A stretch of 25,683 nt of DNA from JBBQNJ01 sp038329845. GTDB lineage: Bacteria > Planctomycetota > Phycisphaerae > Tepidisphaerales > Tepidisphaeraceae. The notes beneath the pieces were generated by a model, which did no database searches, was not told the origin of the DNA, and saw nothing but the letters and a program-made list of their open reading frames with translations. Both the position numbers and the translations under genes were made by a program. Positions 16,766 to 24,018 of this stretch are shown one piece after another. The stretch is taken from the NCBI GenBank assembly GCA_038329845.1, contig JBBQNJ010000072.1:1-25683 (forward strand), given 5' to 3'. The stretch's first letter is position 1. Every line of letters starts with the position of its first letter.

Positions 16766-17971
16766 ATGTCGCGGCGCGCGAACCACATCGTATTGACGAC
16801 GATCCAGCCGCCCGCGGTGCTGGCCGGGATTCGTGAGAATCTTCAGGCCCACGGGCATCTGGCAAGCACTGCGGTTTGGGTCATCGGCGATCGCAAGACC
16901 CCGCCCGCGGCAGCCGAGTGGTGCTGTTGGCAAGCCGCTCTCGGCCTGGACTGCCGGTACATGGACATCGATGCGCAGGATGCCTGGGGCCGGGCGCATT
17001 GTCCGGCTCTGTACGCGCGGTTGCCATACGACAATGAGAGCCGCCGGAATATCGGATATCTGCTGGCGCTGGCGGATGGATGCGAGCGTCTGATTTCGAT
17101 GGACGATGATAATTTTCCCGGCGGCGACGACCTGGTGGGGGGGCATCAGCGCGTGGGAGAGTCGCTGACGGTCGGGACGCTGCACGAGCCGGGGGGATTT
17201 CACAATATTTGCGAGCATCTCGAAATTTTTCCCCATCGCCCGATCTATCCACGCGGGTATCCCTTTAAGCGTCGCAATGACAAAAACTGCTCGACCCGGC
17301 GTGCGGCACCGGGCGGAGCGCGGATCGGCGTGAACGCCGGACTGTGGCTGCGCGAACCGGATATCGACGCGACAAGCTGGCTTAACGGGCGGGTGGATGC
17401 CCTGAGCTATCGCGGACCGGACTGCGCGGTTCTCGCCCAAGACACCTGGAGCCCGATCAACACGCAGAATACCTGCGTGACCCGCGAACTTATTGCGGCC
17501 TTCCTCTGTGTGCCGATGGGGTTCGAGCTTCCCGCGGGACGCATCGAACGCTACGGCGACATCTGGGCGGGATATTTTCTCCAGGCGGTGATCGGCGGAA
17601 CCGAACATCATGTGTCGTTCGGATCGCCGGTGGTCGAACACCGGCGCAACCCGCACGATTACTTGTGCGACCTGCGTCATGAGTTCTGGGGAATCCTGCT
17701 GACCGACTGGCTGGTGGAGCAGTTGCGAGAACGGTTCGCGCCTTCCGCCGGGCCGATCCCTCAACGGGTCCGGGAGCTGGGCGATTTTCTCCGGCAAATC
17801 AGCCGGGACCAACTGCCCGCATCCTATCCGGCCCAAGTGAGGGATTTTCTGCTCGAAACCGCCGCCACGGTCGAACTGTGGGCCGGCGCCTGCGAGGTAA
17901 TCGATCATGAGCAATCAAACCAACAAAAATGCGACGACTTCGGCGGCTGGCAGCACCATGCTGCGGCGTGA
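16766..17971 (+). CDS. Reversibly glycosylated polypeptide-like protein (GT75, UDP-arabinopyranose mutase family)
   Basis: The 401-aa protein aligns by motif with plant RGP/UAM proteins, which interconvert UDP-arabinopyranose and UDP-arabinofuranose and self-glycosylate on an Arg. It has a DDD motif within ISMDDDNFP (110-118), RGYPF (163-167), GLWLREPDIDA (192-202), a CVTRELIAAF segment, RYGDIWAGYF (262-271), and a C-terminal ETAATVELWAGACE resembling the RGP ending. In plants the equivalents are DDDC, RGYPF, GLWLNIPDYDA and RYDDMWAG. Three ATG codons are in tandem (16760, 16763, 16766); 16766 gives the best spacing (7 nt) from GGAG at 16755-16758. The end overlaps the next gene by 65 nt. The exact sugar reaction in this bacterium is inference. 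Confidence 0.78.
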   Translation: MSRRANHIVLTTIQPPAVLAGIRENLQAHGHLASTAVWVIGDRKTPPAAAEWCCWQAALGLDCRYMDIDAQDAWGRAHCPALYARLPYDNESRRNIGYLLALADGCERLISMDDDNFPGGDDLVGGHQRVGESLTVGTLHEPGGFHNICEHLEIFPHRPIYPRGYPFKRRNDKNCSTRRAAPGGARIGVNAGLWLREPDIDATSWLNGRVDALSYRGPDCAVLAQDTWSPINTQNTCVTRELIAAFLCVPMGFELPAGRIERYGDIWAGYFLQAVIGGTEHHVSFGSPVVEHRRNPHDYLCDLRHEFWGILLTDWLVEQLRERFAPSAGPIPQRVRELGDFLRQISRDQLPASYPAQVRDFLLETAATVELWAGACEVIDHEQSNQQKCDDFGGWQHHAAA

Positions 17972-18860
17972 GACGCGCTGGGATCACTTGGTGCGTTCTC
18001 CCCTGAACCTGGTGTGCGACAGCCACCTGTCGCCACGGCGGTGGCCGCGGGTGCCCTTGCGCCGCCGGATCGCCTGGACGACGCGATACCGCGCCGCCGC
18101 GGCGGGGTTGAAATTGTCGATCAACGAGCGGCGGCTCGAGGCGTTTGCCGATCTGCATCGCGGTGACCGATGTTTCATCCTCGGCAACGGGCCGTCGCTC
18201 AACCAATGCGATCTGCGACCGCTGGAAAGCGAGTTCACCTTCGGGGTCAACTCGATCTTCCTCAACCGCGGAACCATGGGTTTCGATCCGACCTATTACG
18301 TGGTCGAAGACCCGCTCGTCGCCGAGGATCGTGCCGGGGAGATCAACGCCTACCAGGGTCCGGCGGCGAAGTTTTTTGGCAACTACCTTCGACGCTTCAT
18401 CGAACCCACCAACGACATTATCTGGACTAATGTGCGCCTGCGCTACGATGAATATGCCAATTTCCCGCACTTTTCCAGCAACGCCCTTCGCCAGCTCTGG
18501 GCCGGTGGGACCGTGAGCTACCTGTGCCTGCAACTGGCGTACTACATGGGGTTCCGAACCGTCCACCTGGTCGGCTTCGATCACAGTTACACCGTCCCGG
18601 CCGCCGCGAAAATCGAAGGCAACCGGATCGAATCGACCAGCGACGATCCCAATCACTTCCATCCGGACTATTTCGGAAAGGGATATCGCTGGCACAGTCC
18701 CCGCACCGACCGGATGGAGATCGCGTACCGTCGGGCGAAGGACGTGTTCAACGCCGAAGGACGAACCATCCACAACGCCACGGTCGGCGGGCGTCTGGAG
18801 GTCTTTCCTCGGGTGCAATACGCTTCACTCTTCCGCGGCCGCTCGCGGGCCGCGGCATGA
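17907..18860 (+). CDS. DUF115/MptE-like domain protein
   Basis: The protein has 317 aa. The central domain (about 72-280) carries RCFILGNGPSLNQCDL (88-103), the glycine-rich signature of DUF115/6-hydroxymethylpterin-pyrophosphokinase-MptE-like proteins, followed by FGVNSIFL and later HLVGFDHSYTVP. In bacteria such proteins usually sit in surface-glycan or motility-accessory loci and are thought to act on nucleotide-activated sugars; the catalytic role here is unproven. The start at 17907 has GAGG 9 nt upstream although it overlaps the RGP-like gene by 65 nt; the internal Met at 17958 lacks a ribosome site but would remove most of the overlap. It ends the island. Confidence 0.8.
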   Translation: MSNQTNKNATTSAAGSTMLRRETRWDHLVRSPLNLVCDSHLSPRRWPRVPLRRRIAWTTRYRAAAAGLKLSINERRLEAFADLHRGDRCFILGNGPSLNQCDLRPLESEFTFGVNSIFLNRGTMGFDPTYYVVEDPLVAEDRAGEINAYQGPAAKFFGNYLRRFIEPTNDIIWTNVRLRYDEYANFPHFSSNALRQLWAGGTVSYLCLQLAYYMGFRTVHLVGFDHSYTVPAAAKIEGNRIESTSDDPNHFHPDYFGKGYRWHSPRTDRMEIAYRRAKDVFNAEGRTIHNATVGGRLEVFPRVQYASLFRGRSRAAA

Positions 18861-19115
18861 ATGGAACTCGACTGCGGGATCGACTGTTCCGCGGCGGTGC
18901 GGCAAGCAGTGATGAAAACGCGTGAAGGTTGCCAAAGCCCCCGGTGGGGGTAAGATTAGCGATTGATTCGTGACCCTTGGCCACCGCCCCCCGGCGCGGT
19001 GGCTTGTGTTTTCACAGACCCGGCGAGACGGCGTTCGCGGGGTCGTTGTTTTGAACCCGAAGATCGTCTGTTGGCTGGGGCACGCCCGGCGGACGACGGT
19101 GAGGAGTTGACCGTC
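18861..19115. other. Gap between the glycan island and greA
   Basis: This 255-bp gap holds a promoter at 18929-18956 and otherwise little. A 22-codon reading frame (18857-18925) overlaps the previous stop as ATGA, but it is too short to support as a gene. The GC-rich inverted element CCCCCGGTGGGGG lies inside the promoter spacer (18938-18950) and could form a small hairpin, but no U run follows, so it is not called a terminator. Confidence 0.5.
18929..18956 (+). promoter_or_regulatory. sigma70-like promoter of greA and tRNA-Thr
   Basis: TTGCCA (18929-18934) and TAAGAT (18951-18956) are 16 bp apart. It would give a ~150-nt leader before the greA start at 19116. The spacer is a near-perfect C5/G5 inverted repeat. 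Confidence 0.5.
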
Positions 19116-19586
19116 ATGCAGATTGTCAGTGCCGAGGAAAAGCTCGCCATGGAGCGCAAGCGCGAGGAAATGTACAAGGCCAAGGTGGATGTGCAGGATC
19201 GCATCCGCAAGGCCGCGGCGCTGGGGGATTTGTCGGAAAACGCTGAATATCACTTCGCCAAGGAGGAGAATCGTGCCATCGAGCGCGAGTTGGCGGAGCT
19301 GGAATCGAAGCTGCGCAACCTCGCCGTGGTGTCGAATGAACACGTGCCGGAGGATGTCGTGTTTCTCGGGCACACCGTCAAGCTGCTCGATTTGTCGGAT
19401 GACAGCGAGCAACTGGTGCGCCTGGTCGGCGAAGCTCAGCCGCCCGCGGCCGACACCGATATTCTGCCCGTCTCGGTATCCAGTCCCATGGGCGAGGCCC
19501 TGATGAAGGCCCGCGTCGGCGATTCGGTGAAGGTCCGGGCGCCGCGGGGGACGATGGAATTCAAGATTCTCCAGATCGTTCAATGA
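19116..19586 (+). CDS. greA: Transcription elongation factor GreA
   Basis: This RNA polymerase secondary-channel factor stimulates cleavage of backtracked transcripts. The 156-aa length matches GreA (about 158 aa). The N-terminal coiled coil (about 6-72) has the acidic tip within ALGDLSENAEYHFAKEEN (D38 and E41 correspond to the catalytic acidic pair). The C-terminal FKBP-like domain shows FLGHTVKLLDL, then SPMGEALMKARVGDSVKV. The start at 19116 is preferred because GAGGAG ends 9 nt upstream and the family begins with a short MxxxSAEEKLAME stretch; an upstream ATG at 18963 adds an unrelated Arg/Pro-rich tail. The tRNA gene begins 6 nt after the stop, so both are probably on one transcript. 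Confidence 0.93.
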   Translation: MQIVSAEEKLAMERKREEMYKAKVDVQDRIRKAAALGDLSENAEYHFAKEENRAIERELAELESKLRNLAVVSNEHVPEDVVFLGHTVKLLDLSDDSEQLVRLVGEAQPPAADTDILPVSVSSPMGEALMKARVGDSVKVRAPRGTMEFKILQIVQ

Positions 19587-19592
19587 GTCTGT

Positions 19593-19665
19593 GCCGCCTT
19601 AGCTCAATTGGCAGAGCAGCGCTTTTGTAAAGCGCAGGTTGTCGGTTCGATTCCGACAGGCGGCT
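19593..19665 (+). tRNA. tRNA-Thr (anticodon TGT)
   Basis: The cloverleaf is complete: acceptor GCCGCCT pairs with AGGCGGC, D arm GCTC/GAGC, anticodon arm GCGCT/AGCGC around loop TTTGTAA (anticodon TGT, reads ACA and wobble codons), variable AGGTT, and T arm GTCGG-TTCGATT-CCGAC, with discriminator T. The gene does not encode CCA. It begins 6 nt after the greA stop. Confidence 0.97.
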
Positions 19666-19846
19666 GTGGGCAGCGATGCGCTGCACGACAAGCCGTCGCC
19701 ATCCCCCTCACAAACGCTATTTCGGGCACGTCCGGAAAAAGGCAAGAAAACAGCGCGATTTCTTCGATGTATGGGTAGAGCCATGCCCCATGGTGCCGCT
19801 CGAGCGGCGCGGCGGGCCGGCTAGGCGATGCGCTGCGAGTGAGCTT
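19666..19846. promoter_or_regulatory. Leader of the FHA gene with palindromes
   Basis: This 181-bp gap contains the 13-nt hairpin sequence CCATGCCCCATGG (19781-19793), then a perfect 14-nt palindrome GCCGCTCGAGCGGC (19795-19808), about 40-65 nt before the FHA start. The 12-mer GCGATGCGCTGC also occurs at 19673-19684 and 19825-19836. These could be operator sites or processing structures for the upstream tRNA. No good -10/-35 pair was recognised. Confidence 0.35.
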
Positions 19847-20674
19847 ATGCCCTATATCACGCTGAGTGCCAATGGCGAGGAACTGGACCGGGTCGAGCTG
19901 ACGGATCGCCCGATCGTGGTCGGTCGGGCGTGCGAGTGCGACGTGTCCCTGCATGACATCCTCATGTCCCGGCGGCACTGCCGGATCGAGCCGTACCGCG
20001 CCGGCTGGAAACTGGTGGACTTGAACAGCAAGAACGGAACGCGTATCGGATGGAGTAAGGTCCAGGAGCAAGTCTTGCTGGACGGCCACGAGGTGCGGAT
20101 CGGGCGGACGCTGTTGACCTATTCTTCCGGGCCGTTCGTGGCGCCGGTCGAGAGGTCGCTTCGGCGCGGGCGGGTGATCCGTCCGGCCGATCCGCATGAA
20201 GCGCTCAGCGGAACGGTTGCCGGGTTCACGTTCGTCGAACCGGAACCACGATCTGCCGGCGTGGCCGATCAGGTGGATTTCGAGGCGATCGACTCATCAT
20301 CGCCGCCGCCATCATCGCCGCTGATTCATCGTCCCGGGGCGGTGCATGGCCTGGGCAGCGGGCTTTCGACCGCCGTGGCATCCATGCCAAGTCGCGCCCC
20401 CGCCAAGGCCGCGCCGCGCCCGATCGTGTATGTGAATCTCCCCACCCCCGAGCAGGTCGAGCAGCCCAGCCCTTCATTCGTCGAGGCCAATCTGATCCTC
20501 CAGGCGCTGCCCGAACACGCCGCCCCGGCACCAGCTTTGTTCCCGGACCTCTCTCCTGCGCCCGCAACGCCCACGGACAGCATCACGGCTCTGGCTCGCA
20601 TCACCGCCATCGCCGTCGCCTTGGGCGCCACCGGCGTCGTCCTGTTCAGCGCCTGGGCTCTTTCCCGCGTCTGA
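19847..20674 (+). CDS. FHA-domain, tail-anchored membrane protein
   Basis: The protein has 275 aa. The N-terminal FHA domain (about 4-95) binds phosphothreonine peptides: VVGR (24-27), SRRH (41-44) and LVDLNSKNGTRIG (56-68) are its conserved phosphopeptide-binding loops. A long Pro/Ala-rich disordered region follows (about 100-245). One hydrophobic segment at about 247-272 lies at the extreme C-terminus, so the FHA domain would face the cytoplasm (tail-anchor, inference). Likely roles are docking for a Ser/Thr kinase pathway, common in planctomycetes; no kinase is seen nearby. The start at 19847 is preferred over the in-frame Met at 19676 because the FHA fold begins at once, though only a weak GAGTGAG ribosome site precedes it. 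Confidence 0.85.
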   Translation: MPYITLSANGEELDRVELTDRPIVVGRACECDVSLHDILMSRRHCRIEPYRAGWKLVDLNSKNGTRIGWSKVQEQVLLDGHEVRIGRTLLTYSSGPFVAPVERSLRRGRVIRPADPHEALSGTVAGFTFVEPEPRSAGVADQVDFEAIDSSSPPPSSPLIHRPGAVHGLGSGLSTAVASMPSRAPAKAAPRPIVYVNLPTPEQVEQPSPSFVEANLILQALPEHAAPAPALFPDLSPAPATPTDSITALARITAIAVALGATGVVLFSAWALSRV

Positions 20675-20730
20675 TTTTCGATGGCACCGCGTCTGATTTT
20701 CGACGGCACCGCGCCTGATTTGACGGCGCG
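20668..20730. repeat. Short tandem repeat, 22-bp unit, about 2.9 copies
   Basis: Copies lie at 20668-20689, 20690-20711 (one mismatch) and 20712-20730 (shortened by about 3 bases). The unit reads CGTCTGATTTTCGAYGGCAC followed by CG. The first copy includes the stop codon of the FHA gene. No terminator or operator role is evident. Confidence 0.8.
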
Positions 20731-20761
20731 CCTTGATTATCCCTATCCTGGATGACCCCTC

Positions 20762-23290
20762 ATGCTCCATTCATTCGATCTCGGCGGCGACGATTGGAAA
20801 ATTCGATACAGCGACGGCGAGCGCGGGCGTCGAGAACACGCCGAAAAAGCGGTCGTCGATCCGGCCAAGGCGATCGACGGGCATGTGCCCGGCGAGGTCC
20901 ACCTGGACCTGATGCGGGCGGGGCTTTTGCAAGACCCCTACGTGGGGACCAACGTGCTGGCGGCGCGGTGGGTCGAGGAGTTTGACTGGACCTACCGGCG
21001 AAACTTCGTTGCGCCCTCCGTCGCGGTCGGGGCGCGGGCATGGCTGATCTTCGAAGGGCTGGACTACACCGCCGATATTCTGCTCAACGGAGAGAAGATC
21101 GGCCAGCACCATAACGCGTTTCGACCCTGCCGGCTCGAGATCACCGGAAAACTGCGCGAGGGAGACAACCTGCTGGTCGTACATTTGTCCGCCGGAATGA
21201 ACGAGACGGCCGACAAGCCGATGGAAGGCTATCTGCAGAAGCATCATCGCCAGGGACCCAAACGCCATTGGCTCCGCAAGCCGCAATGCAGCTTCGGGTG
21301 GGACTGGGCACCGCAGTTGGTGAACGTCGGAATATTCAAGCCGTGCCGGCTGGAGTGGACCGATTCGCCGGCTCGGCTCGATCGGCTCGTTCCGCTGGTT
21401 GAGATGGATGCCGATCTGCGTCGCGCCACGGTGCGGTCGCGGCTATGGATTGAAGGGCTTTCAAGCGAGCCTACCGCCGCGACGCTTGCGGTGGCAATTG
21501 CGGGGACGCCGGCCGAGGCAAAAATCGACGTCCAGATCAAGCCGGGGCTTCATCGCTACGAGATCCTTCTGGAAGTGGACTCTCCGCGGCTGTGGTGGCC
21601 GGTGGGGCACGGTCCTCAGGAACTGTACGAGCTGTCGGCGAGGGTGGAAATCGCCGGGACGTGCGCGGGAGAATCATCGGCGAGAATCGGGTTTCGCCAT
21701 GTTCGTGTGAACCAGGAGCCGCATCCGCAAGCCGGGCGATACTTCCTCATCGAGGTCAACGGGCACCCCATCTTCTGCAAGGGGGGGAATCTCGTTCCCG
21801 CCGATATGATCTTCACCCGCCTGGATCGCGCCCGCTACAAGGCACTGGTCGAGTTGGCCCTCGAGGCCAACTTCAACTTCCTGCGCGTCTGGGGCGGGGG
21901 CATCTATGAATCGGACGACTTTTACGAGTTGTGCGACCAGCGCGGAATTCTCGTCTGGCAGGAATTCATCTTCGCCTGCAACCGTTATCCCGCCCACGAT
22001 GCCGAGTTTTCCGCCGAAGTGCGACTCGAGGCGATCCACAATATCCGCCGGCTGGCGTCGCATCCCAGCCTGGTCGCCTGGTGCGGCAACAACGAGATGG
22101 AGCAGGGAAATTGGGACTGGGGCTGGGATCGGGAAGGTCAGATTCTTCCCGATCATGGCCTGTTCCATCACCTGCTGCCGCGTCTGATGGCGCAGGAGGA
22201 TCCTACCCGCTACTACCAGCCCTCCAGCCCGTTTTCGCCCGATGGGCAGCATCCTCAGCGCGACGATGTGGGAGATCAGCATCCCTGGTCGATCGGGTTC
22301 TTCGACACCGACTTTCGCAAGTATCGAAAGATGATCTGCCGGTTTCCCAACGAGGGAGGCATTCTCGGTCCCACGGCGCTGCCGACGATGCTCGCGTGCC
22401 TGCCGCAGGGCAAACAGCGGGCGATCGGGTCGTTCGCCTGGCAGGTGCACGACAATTCCGTCGATGCCTGGGGCGAACCCAGCTTCGTCGATGCGATGTT
22501 CCACCAATGGATCGGCCGCGATATCCGCTCGATGAGCATCGAGGATTTCACGTATTTCGGCGGCATCATCCAGGCCGAAGGACTGCGCGAGTACATCGAT
22601 AATTTTCGCCGAAGAATGTTCTCTTCGGCGGCGGCGATCTTCTGGATGTTCAACGACACCTGGCCGGCCACCCGGAGCTGGACGATCGTCGATTACTACC
22701 TTCGTCGAACCCCCAGCTTCTGGGCGGTGCGCCGGGCGATGGCGCCGATCAGCGTGGTTGTCGTCAATGAAAACGACCGCGTCGAGGTGTTCGGGATCAA
22801 CGACACCCCGCAAGCGGTGACGGCGACGCTGCGGTTCGGGCTGTTCAGCCTGGCGGGTGAGTACACGGTAGACGAAAGCGCGCAAGTTACACTGCGCGCC
22901 AACGCCTCGACGCCGATCGGGTCGTTCCCCGCCGATCGCTGGACCGATCCGCAATCGTCGGCGGCGTTCGCCATGCTGCATGATGCGAACGGGCAACTCC
23001 TGGCCCGCAATCGGCTGCTATTGCCGCTGTTCCGTGATATTGAGTGGCCGACCTCCCAGCCCACGGTGCGAGTCGAGAACGGGCGGGCGATTTTCCAGTC
23101 CGAGAATTTCGCCTGGAACGTCTGCCTCGATCTCGACGGCGAAACGCCACTGGCGGACAACCTGTTCGATCTCTACCCGGGTGTCCCGTACGCGATTGCC
23201 TGGCCGCATTCGTCGCCGCCGCGGATTTTGCGCGTGGGCAATTTGCCCCGCCTCGAATCCGTCCCCGAGTTCCCCGTTCCCCGGCGATAG
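20762..23290 (+). CDS. Beta-mannosidase, glycoside hydrolase family 2
   Basis: This 842-aa enzyme hydrolyses terminal beta-mannosides from mannan or mannose-containing oligosaccharides. Domain order: jelly-roll sugar-binding domain (about 10-190; W-T-Y-R-R near 76-80, then FGWDWAPQL), immunoglobulin-like domain (about 200-312), TIM barrel (about 320-600) and a C-terminal beta region. In the barrel, WGGGIYESDDFYELCD (377-392) precedes WCGNNEMEQG (440-449), where E445 is the predicted acid/base. FPNEGGILGPTALP (528-541) gives E531 as the predicted nucleophile. The nucleophile context (NEGG) differs from the common SEFG/SEYG form. No signal peptide is present, so it acts in the cytoplasm on imported oligosaccharides (inference). 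Start: ATG at 20762 with only a weak GGA upstream. Confidence 0.88.
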   Translation: MLHSFDLGGDDWKIRYSDGERGRREHAEKAVVDPAKAIDGHVPGEVHLDLMRAGLLQDPYVGTNVLAARWVEEFDWTYRRNFVAPSVAVGARAWLIFEGLDYTADILLNGEKIGQHHNAFRPCRLEITGKLREGDNLLVVHLSAGMNETADKPMEGYLQKHHRQGPKRHWLRKPQCSFGWDWAPQLVNVGIFKPCRLEWTDSPARLDRLVPLVEMDADLRRATVRSRLWIEGLSSEPTAATLAVAIAGTPAEAKIDVQIKPGLHRYEILLEVDSPRLWWPVGHGPQELYELSARVEIAGTCAGESSARIGFRHVRVNQEPHPQAGRYFLIEVNGHPIFCKGGNLVPADMIFTRLDRARYKALVELALEANFNFLRVWGGGIYESDDFYELCDQRGILVWQEFIFACNRYPAHDAEFSAEVRLEAIHNIRRLASHPSLVAWCGNNEMEQGNWDWGWDREGQILPDHGLFHHLLPRLMAQEDPTRYYQPSSPFSPDGQHPQRDDVGDQHPWSIGFFDTDFRKYRKMICRFPNEGGILGPTALPTMLACLPQGKQRAIGSFAWQVHDNSVDAWGEPSFVDAMFHQWIGRDIRSMSIEDFTYFGGIIQAEGLREYIDNFRRRMFSSAAAIFWMFNDTWPATRSWTIVDYYLRRTPSFWAVRRAMAPISVVVVNENDRVEVFGINDTPQAVTATLRFGLFSLAGEYTVDESAQVTLRANASTPIGSFPADRWTDPQSSAAFAMLHDANGQLLARNRLLLPLFRDIEWPTSQPTVRVENGRAIFQSENFAWNVCLDLDGETPLADNLFDLYPGVPYAIAWPHSSPPRILRVGNLPRLESVPEFPVPRR

Positions 23291-23430
23291 CGTCCCGACA
23301 GCCATTGAAGCGCGCGAGGTTTCAGAAAAAAACAGCGCCGTCTTTTCGCCCTACCGGAAAAAGAAGCGCGTCCTCGTTTTACAATCCGCCCCCGAGGCAC
23401 ACCGAAGAGAGCAGCGGCTGAAAGGGGAAG

Positions 23431-24018
23431 ATGAACCATGTCCCGTTTTCGTTTGTTGTGGAGAGAAAAATGGACGTCAAAAACGCCCCTCCCCCCCAAA
23501 CCCCCCGCCCCGAGACGGCTTCCCGAGCGCCCCGCGGAATCAAATTTCCTAGCCGTTTGGCGAAGCTTCTTACGCTCACCCCTACTGCTTATGGAGAGTA
23601 CTTTGACCTCTCCGTTGCTCCTCAGGCCGGCGAAAAGTTCAAGGCGGCCGACTATCACTTGTGGATTCCCGATGGCGTCAAGCGGTTGCGCGGAATTGTC
23701 ATTCGGCAACACGGCTGCGGCGATCCGGCCGTTTCCACCGGTCTGTCCAACGCCAATGACCTGCAATGGCAGGCACTGGCCGCCAGGCATGGTTGCGCAC
23801 TGCTCGGTCCACGCCTGACCACCCACAAAGCCTGTGAAGATTGGGCCAACCCCGACGCCGGTGAGGCCGCCGACGGAACCAACCGGGCCACTCAAAAAGG
23901 AGAGGGCCTCTCCGCTGTCGGAAAGGCCCTCTTTGCAAGGGTCACCGGGATTGCATGCGATCGCTCACGCGAATCGGCGTCTTCGCCGCAGCAGCGCCAA
24001 TCCCCCCAGCGCCAGTAG
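23431..24018 (+). pseudogene. Truncated alpha/beta-hydrolase-like gene
   Basis: The reading frame (195 aa) begins with AAAGGGG just before the ATG. Residues about 55-144 look like the start of an esterase/polyhydroxybutyrate-depolymerase-like hydrolase: DYHLWIPDG, then RGIVIRQHGCGDP (88-99), the oxyanion-hole strand, then CALLGPRL and CEDWANPDAG (135-144). After Gly144 (about base 23862) the sequence no longer resembles the family, and it runs into the hairpin terminator and C-terminal region of the opposing RCC1 gene. The catalytic Ser, Asp and His region is missing. The N-terminal ~55 residues include a C-rich run that could hide a frameshift. I read it as a gene broken by rearrangement or by an assembly join. 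Confidence 0.55.
23894..23932 (-). terminator. Rho-independent terminator of the RCC1/PEP-CTERM gene
   Basis: Perfect 9-bp inverted repeat AGAGGGCCT (23901-23909) / AGGCCCTCT (23924-23932) with a 14-nt loop. On the minus strand it is followed by CCTTTTT (23900-23894), a proper U run. It lies 33 bases past the stop of the RCC1-type gene. Confidence 0.8.

Noticed and set aside
16517..17914. 465-aa minus-strand frame across two glycosyltransferase genes
   Set aside because: It spans two plus-strand genes with clear motifs and start sites, and has no domain of its own.
18857..18925. 22-codon frame overlapping the DUF115 stop as ATGA
   Set aside because: Too short, with no family features; the overlap is probably accidental.
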